A stretch of 64,000 nt of DNA from Meandrina meandrites. Lineage: Eukaryota; Cnidaria; Anthozoa; Scleractinia; Meandrinidae. The position numbers and the translations under genes were made by a program. The stretch lies in assembly GCA_963693305.1 (NCBI GenBank), contig OY855904.1, positions 13,470,996 to 13,534,995 of the forward strand, written 5' to 3'. Positions 23,966 to 37,500 of the stretch are shown here, one piece after another. Position 1 is the stretch's first letter. Each line of letters starts with the position of its first letter. The notes beneath the pieces are model-generated. The model had not been told where the DNA came from. It did no database searches and saw nothing but the letters and a program-made list of their open reading frames with translations.

Positions 23966-24395
23966 TTCTCGATGCCAGCCGATATCAGTTATGATTGATG
24001 TTTTAAAATTTAGTGTACACCTCAGTTAATTAGTTTACATAATGCATAATTTTTTAAATTTTTTAATTGTAATTTCACTGCGAGGATCATGTATTCGCAG
24101 ATCAAATATGAATTTTTTCAATTCTTTCATACACTTCCCGTCATAATGTATTAACATGGCCATGAAAATTAGTGACCATGATCTCAATAAGCCACCCACA
24201 GAGAATCTAATAGAAAAAGAAAAACAACAGCGAAAGTGACCACACATTTTTTTTTTAATCCATTCCAGCAAGAAAAAAAAAACTGGTAACGTCATAAACA
24301 TAAGTACTTCTAAACCCAAGCAGCATAGCACCAGCACCCTTCGCACGGCTGCAATGTGAAATAGTATGGACCTTACGTCAACGAACGTTAGTCAT
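23965..24395. repeat. Duplicated flank, partner of 12,430-12,880
   Basis: Direct repeat of the 12.4-12.9-kb block. A hydrophobic open frame (minus, 24346-24035) is partly mirrored in the other copy (VLVLCC...LEV) but broken there. Confidence 0.65.
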
Positions 24396-24635
24396 AGGCC
24401 AAGTAGGCCATGTGACTAAGTTACAGGGTTCAAATGACACGAAAACTCTTTGATGTGGAATTCAAATCTGGATTACTCAGGACAATGCCATTAATCAATC
24501 CTGCAGTAGAATCCCGATTTCTGGAACCTCCCGAAACTCGAATCTAAGGTCGTTTATCTCGGATTTGCTTACCCCTGATTTCTCAAACCAATTTTCTTTC
24601 CCCTTGGCGGTTCTAGAATCGGAATCCACTATACT

Positions 24636-24772
24636 GGGCCCTGGGTGGATAACGCTATCCACCGGATAATTCACGTTCCAGTGGATAGCATAGTTTGTTT
24701 TGGCAACACATATCCACTGGATAGTGATTTATCCGGTGGATAGCATTATCCATCTTTTGAACAACCGGTGCC
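24636..24772. mobile_element. Palindromic MITE (GGATAGCRYTATCCACCGGATAA family)
   Basis: GATAACGCTATCCACCGG faces its near inverse CCGGTGGATAGCATTATC, with a second internal pair around CCAGTGGATAG. I recognise this palindrome as a widespread invertebrate MITE; assignment is from memory. Confidence 0.65.
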
Positions 24773-24821
24773 TGGTGTTCTGCATGTTTTTTCTTTTTTG
24801 TAATTAAGCTTAAAAGTGATT

Positions 24822-24914
24822 TTATTTTTGTTGCAAGCGACTCAGCCATCCAAAAGGTTTTTGCTTTTGCTCTTCGGGAGCTGGTGACGAGTCCGTGGCT
24901 TTTGACGATTCGTC
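24822..24914 (-). CDS. TRPC-C terminal exon 9
   Basis: Acceptor TGGTTGCAG; 30 codons ([18 protein letters not shown]...) ending [10 protein letters not shown] then TAA. Frame agrees with the preceding exon; no sequence support beyond that. Confidence 0.7.
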   Translation of the reverse strand, partial: DESSKATDSSPAPEEQKQKPFGWLSRLQQK

Positions 24915-27900
24915 CTGCAACCAGGAGGTAAATATTAATGCACAGCTCAGTAAAACAAGAATAGATTGCACTCGAAACCTTTATAAAAAAATTAGGAAGT
25001 TTGGTGGATAATCAGCAGATATGTTTTTTTCTGTACTTTTCCATAAGTCATTTTGGTTATCCGGAGTACCCGAAAAGTTGCTGAGCACCTTGTGGCTAAG
25101 CCTATTGGTAACGTCGATTAATATTTTCTTATGTTCGAAGCGCATGCGTATATATAGTCTCTGATTTACTGACCAAGTGAGTGTCTGTCATTATATGACG
25201 TCATGCTAATCAGATATATGACGTCACTCACCTGAGTATTTCTTCCAAACCCTTTAAGTGCATTGCTAAGCAGCTGTCGCTCTCTGGCTTGACGAGAGCT
25301 GAAAAAGTACCGATCAATAAGGATCTTGAGGACTTTGTCGCGCTATAAAAGTAAAGGAAGAAATATACAAGAACATTTACTCAGCAATATTTGTTGATTA
25401 AAAGGTTTTATTACAAAACCGTTAGAATGGCCTTTTTCTGGCCTTTGTAACCGTACAAAATTGAGGATAATTTCTTTTCTATACCAGCTGAGGCATTCTG
25501 GTAGGACTTCGTAGGTATTTAAGGTATTTTTCTGTCTTTTCCAGATTAATTTACCTCAAGCACATCCTCATCTTCTACAATCTCTTCTTCACTCAAATCC
25601 AGATCATCATAACGCTCTCTATCGCTTTCTCCCTTTTGAAAATACCAAAAGTTAATCCATTAGAGCCACAAAGGCTGAATCAATATGCAATCCAACCATA
25701 AAATCAAATGGAATGAGTCTGAATTTGAGCCTAGTGGCCCATCAGGCTGGAGCTTCTCCCGGGTTTTATAACATGAAGCGAGTAGCAGCTTTTCTATTCA
25801 CCCCTGGATGGGATGCTAGTCCATCGCAGGGTTACCCCCAGCAGTAAATTCCCGTTACCCACTTATACACCTGGGTAGAGAGAGAAGCACTGCGAGAGTA
25901 AAGTGTCTTGCCCAAGAACACAACACAATGACCCCGTTCAGGGCTCGAACCCGGACCGCTCGATCAGGAGTCCAGCCCACGAACCATAGTCTGGCACATT
26001 TTCAGACTCTGACAAAGGCGACGAAAACCGGAAGTGGCGTTAGATTTTTGCGTTTGATCGCTGTGAAGGTTACGTCACGTTACATGAGAACACTTTTGTC
26101 GAAACTCGCGGGCTCATCTAAGTCAAATGTCGGCCGGGTAATGGGTGATAGGCGCCCACTTAGGATGAGTTACTAGTTTTAGAGCGAGCATATGAATAAG
26201 TAGAGACCACAAGCACTCGAGTTAGAGGGTGAGTAAAACAAAGCGTTCGTTTTCTGTGTACCTTTCGAGATTTGATCCAGTCGTAACAGCGTTGACATAA
26301 TTCAAGGAATTTCTTTACGCTGGGAAGGAGGTTAAACGGAGGCGGAACGACGCTTCCCTTGTCAACGTATTGCATCCACATGCCTGTTCTAGAGAACTTC
26401 CATTGGATGTCAGCATCATCCTAGATAAGTAAAGATTACACAGCACAACTCAAACAAAAGTTCTCTTTAAAAGTAACTGCATACGGATAAACCCTTTTAA
26501 GACATTTTCCAAACCATCTCAGACCAAGCATTGCGTAAATTTAGTACCCGATGCCAGGACGACGGAAACAAATTTTTATTTCATTGTGTGACCACAGTAA
26601 AAGTGCGTCGCTATTTTTCCGTTGACCCCTCCCATAACACCCCGTGCGCCTCATTCCACCCTCGTATCCAATCTTCCCTCGCTCTAAAAACACGTAAATA
26701 GCGACTGGGTTCTAGTCTGCCTAGTACCCAGTCTAGTCTAGTCTGAACTCTTACTTCGGCGCAAAACACGGAAAAAGACAAATACTGACCTTAATCTAAG
26801 AGGTCAACCGTATCATAACATAATAAACAGCCATATGAGTGAAACCTCGCCCTCCCCTTGGGCTAAGATGGAAAAGGTTATCGGCTTGAACCCGGGCACT
26901 CGCCTTTACTTCCGTTATTTTCTTATTTTTAAATATATTTTTTATACTAACCGCTATTTGTTGAAATGAATTCGACATCATTGCAATGAGCATGTTAAGC
27001 GAGATCAAAATGGCGACGATATTGAAAAAAGCAAATAAGGTTTCGCCCGTCGTCTGAGTCACATGGAATGTGCTTGAGTTTATTTCAAAGGCTTCAAGGT
27101 CTGTTTTGTCAAATAACGCCCAGAAAAGTTTCCTTACGCCAGCTGCGAAGCTAACAAAACGAAGAGAAAAAAAACCAATAAGTGAAAACTAAGCAGTCGT
27201 GAATTTGTTGAGGTTCTATTACACTACACCGCACCAGCATTAGATTCTCCCAACATCTATATTCACAACACAGCATGATACTTAAAGATTAGGCCAGTAG
27301 TTGAATCGTGTCAATTAACCAGTCTGTGAGTCAAATATAAACTAGCAGTTATTAATTTGAAAACAACCGGGTGCTACCCTTACTAATAAATTAAAGCTAA
27401 CTGGAAGCAAGCCAGAGTGGAACTAACCGCAAGCACACTTTATTGGAGTGGAACCAACCGCAAGCAAACAACAGTGGAACTAACCGCAACCAAATTCGAT
27501 TGTTTACAGGTTAAACCGTGGTTCAAATAATAGATTACCTTCTGTAAATATCACCTACACTCATTAGCTTATGACTCACGACTCAGACCCATTTGATTCA
27601 TAAAACTGGGGAGCACGGTAGCGGCAGGTAGCTAGCTTAGTCTGAAGCGGAAGATGTGGGGATATTCAGTCACAAGTTCTCGGCCCACAATCTACGACCA
27701 ACCTATGCCCGGCCTCTAGGGGCGTCCTTCTTAACTACCAATTTGTTGATAAGAAAGGTTCCTAACCGTCATATTTTGAAAACCAGATCTCCTACAAGAA
27801 TGCTTTTTGTACAGGTTTACTCCACTGATTCTTCTAATAGTTTCAATCTACGAGGAAAGATGAGGACTACTCACAGCCTGCAGGTATTGCCATTTCCAAC

Positions 27901-28424
27901 ACGGTAAAAATGAATCTGAGTCATTGTATACTTAAGGCAGGATTTCCCATAAATTTGACACCTTTTTTCCTCGACTGATGAAATTGGAATGATGGATAAA
28001 AGGAAGATAACTCACCCGGAGAACTCATGGACAGTTCTTACATCTTTGACGGCGTTCGGATATAGAGCCACTATCTGTTCAAACTGGGAATAAACTTTGC
28101 GGACGGCCATGGAAAACGACAAGAAAACGAGGAGGAACAACAGCAGGAACTTTCCCACATCTTGACACATTTTTATCAATGACAGCTGGAGAGGACCAAT
28201 AGCACTGTTCACTTGAAACGAGTTAGATAAGTGAAAAAAGCTTACCAAGAACGCCATCGAGAAAAAGCTGTCAAGAGAATCACAGAGCAAACGTAATTAA
28301 GAAAGGGCTTTCTGCATATGGCTTATTCGCTGTATGAGCAAGCCACTGTTTAATTTAAAGGAGCTCTCTCACGGGGATTTCGCAGATTTTTGGTCTAAAC
28401 TGTTCTAAAATTAGTGGTAGGCAA

Positions 28425-28521
<97 letters not shown>

Positions 28522-31500
28522 TGAGGTCCCTAATACACTAATCGTGAACACGGCTGAAATATCACGAGGCCTGGTTTTCGTATCCAGGATTTTTCTAGAA
28601 TGCAATCAGCTAGTCCCTCCTAGAACGAGGTGGGTCTGAGAATACTGGCTCTTCCTATGATTAGAAAATCTTCTTTAGGCATCAAGGTATCGAAGCTGTC
28701 AGTTAAAGGAGCTACGTCACAGGGATTTCCCTATTTTTGGTGTAAACTGTTCTGGAATTAGTGGTGGGCAACTTAACCCCCGAAAAACATTATTTTTGAT
28801 CATCCAAAGGAAGATATGACCTTAATTTGCAGATAGAAATCAATTTGAGGCTATAAATATTGATTTTTGAAAAGTGTAGCCTTTATTTCTCAAGTTGCAA
28901 TCCATTTCCATCCAAGCAATCCGCAGCCAAAGATGCTTGTTAACAGTTTCAGTGCTCTAATATAGCAATTGTTAATGAAAATGGCCAATTATTTTTAGGT
29001 TTCCTACGCCACAAATATAAATTTTGGTTGTTCTAAAATCTATTAAAATCCGTGACAAAGCCCCTTAAAATAGTCATGTCAGAAGTGTGCTTAATACTAC
29101 AGCTGCGCTAACTACGGTCAACAAATCAGAATTCCAGACATGCAAAAAAGAAAAGGGAAAAGTGTCAAATCAAGAAACTCTCTGCTTTATTTCCGATTGT
29201 TTGCAAAGACATCTTTATGCCAATATCTCGTTCGCGTTCCAAGCAATCCAAAAACTCTATGCTCATTACACGAAGCTATGTTTTGCGGTGTTTTGTAAAT
29301 GTTTGGGGATGTTTGGGAGGAAATAGTTTTTCTAAAAGGATTAGTAAAATTTAGAGAAATAAGAAATAATGAAGATTAAATGTGATTTTAAAATTAGAAT
29401 TTGAAGTTGAAAATTAGTATATGGGTAGAAAAACAGTCCCCTGACAACCTAGGGTGCACTTAAGCCTCTTAAAATTTCACACAAGTTCAGGTTTACCCGC
29501 GCCTTAATAAGAAGTAAGCTGTTACAGTTTGTCGTTAATTAGCAAGCATCCCCCCTTACACATCGTTCACGGTACCTGTTAGACATGAGCAAGAAGCGAA
29601 AAGCTGAATCTCTTGTGATGCTTTTAAAGACATATCTCAGTGAATACGCTTCATTGTTAACTGTTAACGCCGAGGAGCCCACTAGCCAGAATAATCCCGC
29701 CAGGTAAAAAAAGAGTAGCATTAAAATAGTCACAAAATTCCACCACTGTGATAAGTAGCGTTGCTTTCCCATTCTGTGGAATTCTTTAATCTCCTCAAAC
29801 GTGAGTCCAAGTACAAACAGACCGGTCAAAATATCTGCAAGAGGGTAATAATAATAATAATAATGATAATAATTTCCCTAGGTTTCTAATGAAGATTTTA
29901 TTACTGATTTGCTAAGCTTTTCCATATTTTTAGATGTTGATCACAACTATAACAAAATCTCAAATCTGACTGGTTCTTAGCACGCCCTATTTTTTACCAA
30001 ATTGGAGCGCGCGCGGCTAAAGTGTCCAATAACAAAGTGTCCAATAACAAGGTGTCCAATAACAAAGTGTCCAATAACGAGGTGTCCAATAACAAAGTTT
30101 GCGTGCTGCGCATGCGTGCGTGCTCATCATTTGGTTCCTTGTTGTGACTAAATACTCCTTGATATTCCTATATTCAGTTTCAATAAACGGCATGCAATGC
30201 ATGCAGAAGCGATGACGTTTCACAAGGGGTCTTTAATAATTTTCAGGACATTTGTGAAAAAATTAAGGTAAATAAAAGTAGCTGACAACTTCTGTGCTGA
30301 GTGATTGTTCAACAAAAGTTGCGTTTTCTTGGCGTGGCATCCGATCTACGGTATACGATGCAAGGTCAAATGCTTTCTTGAAATTGCTTGTCCTTTTGTT
30401 TTAAAAGAATGGAAAGATTTCTGTTTACTAAATCTTATTTTTTCCAATTTACAGCTGTCAGTTATTTCATATTTAATTGTTTTTTCTAAATCTTATAGAA
30501 CGCATCAAATATAATTTGTGTCTTTCGTTTATTCTTTAAATTTGTCCTTTCTAACTACTCAGGAGTATTTTACTTTGAGTTCTACGCGACGATTTCTTGT
30601 TGAGTTGACTTGATTTCTTTTCCCAGTCCTATTCGGTTATGCAGATCGGTCGATCGCAACAGACAACAGATCCCGTCCACTCGCACGACGACATTAAGCG
30701 ATGAAAGTTGTAAAATTTGAGATTCGGCCGTAAAAATCCATTTTCTCATTTCAGATGGCGGACCTCAAAAAGAATACAATCAATGCACCTAGTTTCCATT
30801 GCTCTTCGGTTCAATTCAGGGAGTAATCATCACATCGTAAAACCAAAAATTCCATCGCTTTTCCGCTTTCCAACATTAACCGATGACGTCATAGGAATGA
30901 CGTCATCGCTTAAAAATGGCTTTTTGTTTTAGTGATGATAAATCCTTAATAGTCTTCGCTTTATCTAATTTTTTTCTCTCGAATTTATTTATACTTATGA
31001 TTAATTGGTAAAAGGACTTCGTGTCGTCCGATTCTGTCTGTAATAATACTCGTGATTAAATAAATAGGACTCCCGCTACGCGGTCGTCTGATTTTGTTAA
31101 TCACTCGTATGATTACAGACCGGATTGGACTCCACTCAGTCCTGTTACCATTTCTAATATTTTTATTATATATTTAATGCACAAGAAACAAGGCCGTAAT
31201 ACCTATCCAGGAAATCTGCAGTATTGAAATTCCTAGCTTGTCCTGCACCGCGGACAAAATCAAAATGACCAAGAACCAAATAAAAGAGCAAGTATGACTG
31301 AGGAATTTGGCCAGCGGCGTTGCCAGTTTGTGGGACAGTTTGGTATGCGGTGTTATGAGGTACACAGTGGACCACAATGGCAGAAGGATTGTGTACAGCA
31401 CCACAAAGGCAACTTTGGTAATTGTTCGCCGGTAAATCCAACGCTTGTCAAAATCTTGATATAACACCTCATTGAGCATCAGTTGAGAGTAGGGATGAGC

Positions 31501-34500
31501 TACGAACTGTAGAGAAAGAAAACCACGTCAACTCTGTCAGTATTATTAAGAGCTGTTAAAACACGTTTCTGGCAGTGACCCAATTAATTCGGAGCTAAGT
31601 CATTCTGTCATTTGTATACAGCTATTTCGAGAAAGGTTGTCGGTAAAAAGCACCAAAGTGCATGCGACAAGACCGAAAGGTGGTCTGGGTATTTAGTGGA
31701 AGTTTGCAAATTAGCCTAAAGGAAATGAACAAGTTTGTATTTTTGCCCGTGAAGAATTTTTGTTTTTCCTCTCGGGAGGTCTTTATCTGTAACTTTACAT
31801 TTACTGTCGTATGTCTTTGGGTTAGCAAAATTCTTCTAAAATTTAGTGTGGCTAAATGCGCCTTGTTTCCACTTGCCTGAATTGAAAATTCGCGTTTTTT
31901 GTTTAAATGTTATATCTCATTAGTATTCACGTTCAGTACGTGCATTAGCTCTTTTCCTCTACTCATACTACCTTTCGGTCTTGTCGCGTGCAGTTTGTGT
32001 ACTCTGAATGTTATTTAGATTTCTTTCTCAGGCTTTCAAGACAAACACTCAGCCCTCCTATTCAAGGCATTATGTTCTTTAGGAACGGCAAATATTTCTA
32101 CAAAATATCTACTTAGGCATAACTCTGTCAGCAGGGTTAGTATCTAATTAATGCACATTCAAGGCACATAGGTAGTTAAAATCATTTAGTTCTGATCTGA
32201 CAACTATTTGTTTATTTTATTTCACTCTTTCCAAAAATACTAATTAGTTTGAACTGGTTTATGAAGAAATCTCTCAACGTTTCGGAAATAACATTTTTCA
32301 GGAACAGGAAATATAATTGGTAATTTTCAGTGTTATTTTCTAATGCCATCTAAATAGTTATGACTGTTCACTACATTTTTGAAAATGCTACATTCCAGTT
32401 CGCAACCCGATTAAAACGAAACATCAACTTAAAATAAAGCCAAGCAATTGGATACCATTGTTTTCTAGCTTCGAAGTTTTGTTCAGTAATTCTTTTTAAA
32501 GAATATTTGAACAGGTTTTCACACTATGCTGTAAAAGAGTTTCGGGAGATAATAAATCCGGAAATTAGCAGTTATTTTTTGAGAGAATACTTATTTCGTA
32601 ATAAGTGATACCTGCAAGGCCTTTATATAATTAAAAATTGTTGTTCTTATCCTTTTTCAATCTGTATCTCCTGATGTTGGCTTCATATTGAAATTTTGTC
32701 TTGATTTGTCGTACCGATAAAACTTCAAATGTAAATGAAGCGAAATTGTGAATAATTATATTGATATACGGAAATTAAATTAAACTAAAAGTGTTGCAAT
32801 TTACCATTTCCACGATTTACAAAATTTACAAAATTTCGGAAAGTTGGGGTTCACAGAGAAAAAAGAACATCAAATTTGACATTAATACGCCGAGTGATTG
32901 AAGTGTACTTAAAATACTAAAACTGGCCTTCTCCATTTCTATCAGTGTATTTGACAAATAAAGTTATTGTCAGAGCTGTAATACACTGAAAGGAAATTGC
33001 ATTCTGAGATGACATCAATGAAAGATACACCTGCTGTAGCTTAAGTTCCATGATTTCCAGTTAAACTAAGGCGTGGACGCAAAAGTGAAAGAGTTCTATT
33101 ACCTTATTACAAGAAAACATCCATAACATTCTCGGAGAAATTTGTTGTTCTAATGCGATCTCGAACAAAAGAAATGGAGAACAGATGAGCAAATAAAGCT
33201 GATGTACAAACACGATACGTAGCGCAATATTTCGTTGGCTCTCGTGTTTGCTTTTGAATTTAATAGAGGAAGCAATTATCTCAGTTTTCCAGTGGATTAT
33301 TATTAGGCCAGTGGTCAATCCAATGTCAAGTAGTGTTTTGCGGAACAAATTGCTCTTAGCTTCCTGAAAAGCGTCCACTACGCCATTTTCAGTTGCCGTC
33401 TAACACATCCTAAATGGTCGTGCAAAAATGAGGGTGCTGCTTCTTTGGTTGATCTTGAATACATCAAAAGCGAGAGCAGAAGTAGGTAAAGTACAAGGAA
33501 CAGCTGGATCGAATCTAGCGAATGAAGATTTCATCAAGAAAGGGAAAATTGCCCCGAGAGAAGAAATTAAAGGACTTCAGAACGACACGGTAAAAGGGCG
33601 TTTTCACAATGATTACGTGCGATCGACAAAGACGAAGCGCTCTACAAGGGAGTCAGGAGTTTCAAATGACACATTACGCACTAACAGTTTTGTCGTTGCT
33701 TGCAAGAAGCCTTCGTGGTACTCATGCTTGGGAAGATGTTCTAGAGAATGGGACCTAGGACCTACAGTGTCGAGACTGCAGTGCTTCTGTGATTATTACT
33801 GCGAAACATTTATGGACTGTTGTGCAGACTACGACAAATATTGTTCGACAACAAATGTCTTAGCGTCTCAAGATGCGCTTCTAAACTCTTCTGGCGCGAC
33901 GCCAACCGAAAAGATGCTTTCAGTACAACAATCGGCGAAATTACCGCCAACAAACGCGTCTGGTTTGTTCACAACTAGCAATAAAACGAGCCAGTTCTTT
34001 ACCTCGCCATCTCAACCTTTTAAGAATTTCATTGTTTCGCCGTCGTCTTCCTACAAACCAGTTGCAAGGCAGCAAACAATACCAGCAACTCTTTCATCCG
34101 GGTTGTCGACGGAACAGCTTCGTGATACCCCGGATGAGCGATGGAAATGCGTAAAAGACGGTCACGGAAAGGAAACGGTGGGAATTTGGATGATAGCAAC
34201 GTGCCCAAAACAGTGGCCAGCGGACCTGACGAGAAAGAGGTGCGAACAGCCTTACAGCCTTTCTGTTGATAGTTATAAAGACACGATTCCCGTATCGGAC
34301 CAGCGAGGAACCAATTACAAGAACCGCCATTGCGCAAGGTGCGCGGAAGCCAACGCAAGCAAGATCGCGCTGTTTGAACTGGATATCACCTGCAGTGTCA
34401 CTCCACCGCATCATTTTTCTCGTCCAGAAGCTTTGAAGTTTCTGTTCAAATACTGTTCAAGGATTCATTGGAAAGCGCGAGATGGAAAACATCGGAGATA

Positions 34501-37500
34501 CTGTACGCCAATATATTCCAGCTGTCACAAATCATCGCCATATTCTCAAAACTGTAAAAATGGCAGTTTTCGGATCGTGTATGATAACGCTGCGAAAAAG
34601 AATTATAAAAACCTATTCTGTGCCACATGTAATAAGCGTGAAGCTTCGAAATTTATCTGTGGCCCTCAAAGTCGCTACATTTACGGCCGAGGTCCTGGCC
34701 ATAGATACAACGTTTTACTTGATGTGCTAGATACAACAGCAAATCTAGTGGCTGTTACCTGCCCTTTGGGACAAGTGTACGACGTTTACCTGGAACTCTG
34801 TCGAAAAGGTAAAATGGAGGTGCCAAACATCGCTAATTTCGACAAGTACCGTGTAATACTGTGGTTAACTTCTACGCGCATCATTAAATTAAGAAAAAAC
34901 GACATGGTGACTTCTCTCACTACAACATTCAATCAGGAAGCCTCAAAAATTTCCGTCCTTTCTTTAAGCGTTAGCAAAGCGAGTAAAATCTACACCGTTG
35001 TATTTGACGTTGAATTAGAGCGGAACCAAACCAACTTGCAAGCCAAAGCAATTCTTGAATTTACAAAAGAGGTAACGATAATAATTCGCAACGTTTCGTT
35101 CACGATTATCAAGGCAAGTTCACGATTAATAAATTGCGCACAGGTACAAAAATTTCCTCCTTCGCAATACACAGTCATTATCCACAACAATGTATCGATG
35201 GTTTTTTTGAAAGCGTCGAAAGAAATTCTACGGCAAAAAGATTACTACGCGAAAACAACTAAGAGTAAAGATGGCGTTCTTATCCCAAAAGGCAACATCA
35301 CAGTTTGTGGCAAGAGGATAGCAAGGAAATGCTCGGGTACGTACATTTCTTTAGATAAAACGGAATATGTTATCCTGTCAAATGGATCTCTTTTTAGAAA
35401 CGTGTCGAATAAACTTTACCAAGCGGATGACTATTATGTCGGCGTCAATAAATCTGTTTGGATCTGTACTTCGTTTGTGAGAACGTACTGGAAGGAGGAA
35501 GAAAGCAATAACTTAAGATTATTAGCACCAATATCTATTGTAGGATTATCAACATCAATCACGTTTTTGCTGATTGTACTAGTGACCTATTACATGTTCA
35601 GCGAGCTTCAAACAATTCCAGGTATCCACCTAGTAAACCTGTCTGTTTCTCTGCTACTTTCGCATTTGTTGTGGCTACTGGCAACTGTTCTAGATACCTC
35701 GAAAGCTTCTTGTGTTGCCCTGGCTGCTTCACTTCACTATTTCTTTCTGGTCTCCTTTGCGTGGATGTCGATTATCGCTTATGACACGTGGCGCGCCTTT
35801 TCTTGCAAGTATTGGCACCACTCACGTGGAATTTGGCGCCAAATGCGCGGCCGCGTGATGCGTCACATGGCCGTGGGTTGGTTGCCCGCGCTTATCTTCG
35901 TTGTCACATGTACTGCTCTTGACCAATCAAATGTCGTCAATATTGGTTACGGCGGGAAAAGTGGTTGTTGGATCAGCGACAGAGTTGCCAATCTTTGCGT
36001 TTTCACCACACCTGTTGCTCTCTCGATGGTATTTAACATTGTGTATTTCCTAAGAACGATAAAAGCCATTCGCCAAACTAAACGTCAGACAAGAAATCTA
36101 ACGGAGCAGTCGCAAAAGAGACGGGATTTCCCAATTTTCGCCCGAATTTCAGCTCTCATGGGATTCTCTTGGTTATTTGGCTTTCTGGCTATGCTAACAT
36201 CAAGATACCTCTGGTACCCGTTTACAATTCTAACAACGTTGCAAGGGGTGTATATTGCCATGGCGTTTGTGTTTGCCGCCCCTCGTGTCAGAAAGTTGTA
36301 TTACAATTTTTTCACAGTAAAACTCGGAAGGAATATCATTCATTCAGCTGGAGCTGGAGCTGGAGCTTCGCAGCCTCCGTCCAATTATCTACTAACAATA
36401 AGTGCAGTTGGGAACAATTCTGATTCAGAATATAACAGGACAAGAACAACATCGGAAACTCGACTGTGAACATGGTCACATGTAACCCTTTTAGTCAGCT
36501 AGTGTGCTGGACATGTAAATGTCTTAAGAGTACAAACCTAAACAACCTGAATTTTTGGCATTAGCTTTCGCGTGATTTTCCACTACTACTTAAATTTCCT
36601 CCTAGCTGGATCCGCACATCCAGATGCGATTCTTGTTTGTTTAATAATATTTACCTTTGTGCTCTGGAGTTTGTTTTGATCTTCCAGTGAATAAAATAAG
36701 TGAAACATACACCACGACTACTAATAATTATTTTTCAGTGTAGTTAATCATTAATAAAATATTAATATTTTGCCACCGGAAATCGTTTCAGATGAAAAAA
36801 CCATAAAGAGAGTATATCTGGGAGCATTGTAACGGGTGAAGTCCAAGAGGAGTAGATTGAAACACGAGATTTGAAAGACCTTGTTACCCGTTTTGACGGC
36901 TAATCACAACTGCTTTTTGTAAAAAATACCCTTTTTTGACGGTTAACGGTTAAATTCAAGGCAATTTGACGGCTGATTGTTAACCCCATTGAGACCCTCT
37001 TTTGTGTACTTGTAAAGAAAAGCGCAACAGGTCATGCTTTATATTAATATAACACTCTTGTACGTTTTTCAACGAACTAAAACTGAACTTAAAACTGATC
37101 CCATGGCTTAATTTATATTAACTTCTAAAGGAAACATGTGCCAGGACTATTGGCCGTTTTCACATTAGAAGACGTACAAATCGTCTAGACGGTGAAGTCG
37201 TCTGACGTTTTGCTCGTCTGACGATTTGCTCTCATCTTCTTTTGGTCGTCTTAAATTCACATCGAGACGGACGATTTGACGATTTTAAACGCAAGGAGCC
37301 TGGCACCACCAAATGGCTTCCATCAAGTTAGAGCTTGTATCGAGCATGCTTAAACCATTTGTACTTCCGTCTCAACTGGTCTACAGAGAAAGCAGAATCA
37401 TCTAAACCTTCAGTGGCCCGTTGCTACGGAATATTCAATTGGCTATAACTTGACACAACTTTGCTTTTATTCAACCAAATTTAGACAGTAGTTGTAGAGT

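Noticed and set aside
30021..30095. Possible CRISPR-like array
   Set aside because: Contiguous 15-bp units with no spacers; an ordinary minisatellite in a eukaryotic intron.
33061..33378. 105-codon minus-strand frame just upstream of, and divergent from, the GPCR
   Set aside because: No family recognised and no exon partners; only one paralogous context, so no conservation test is possible.
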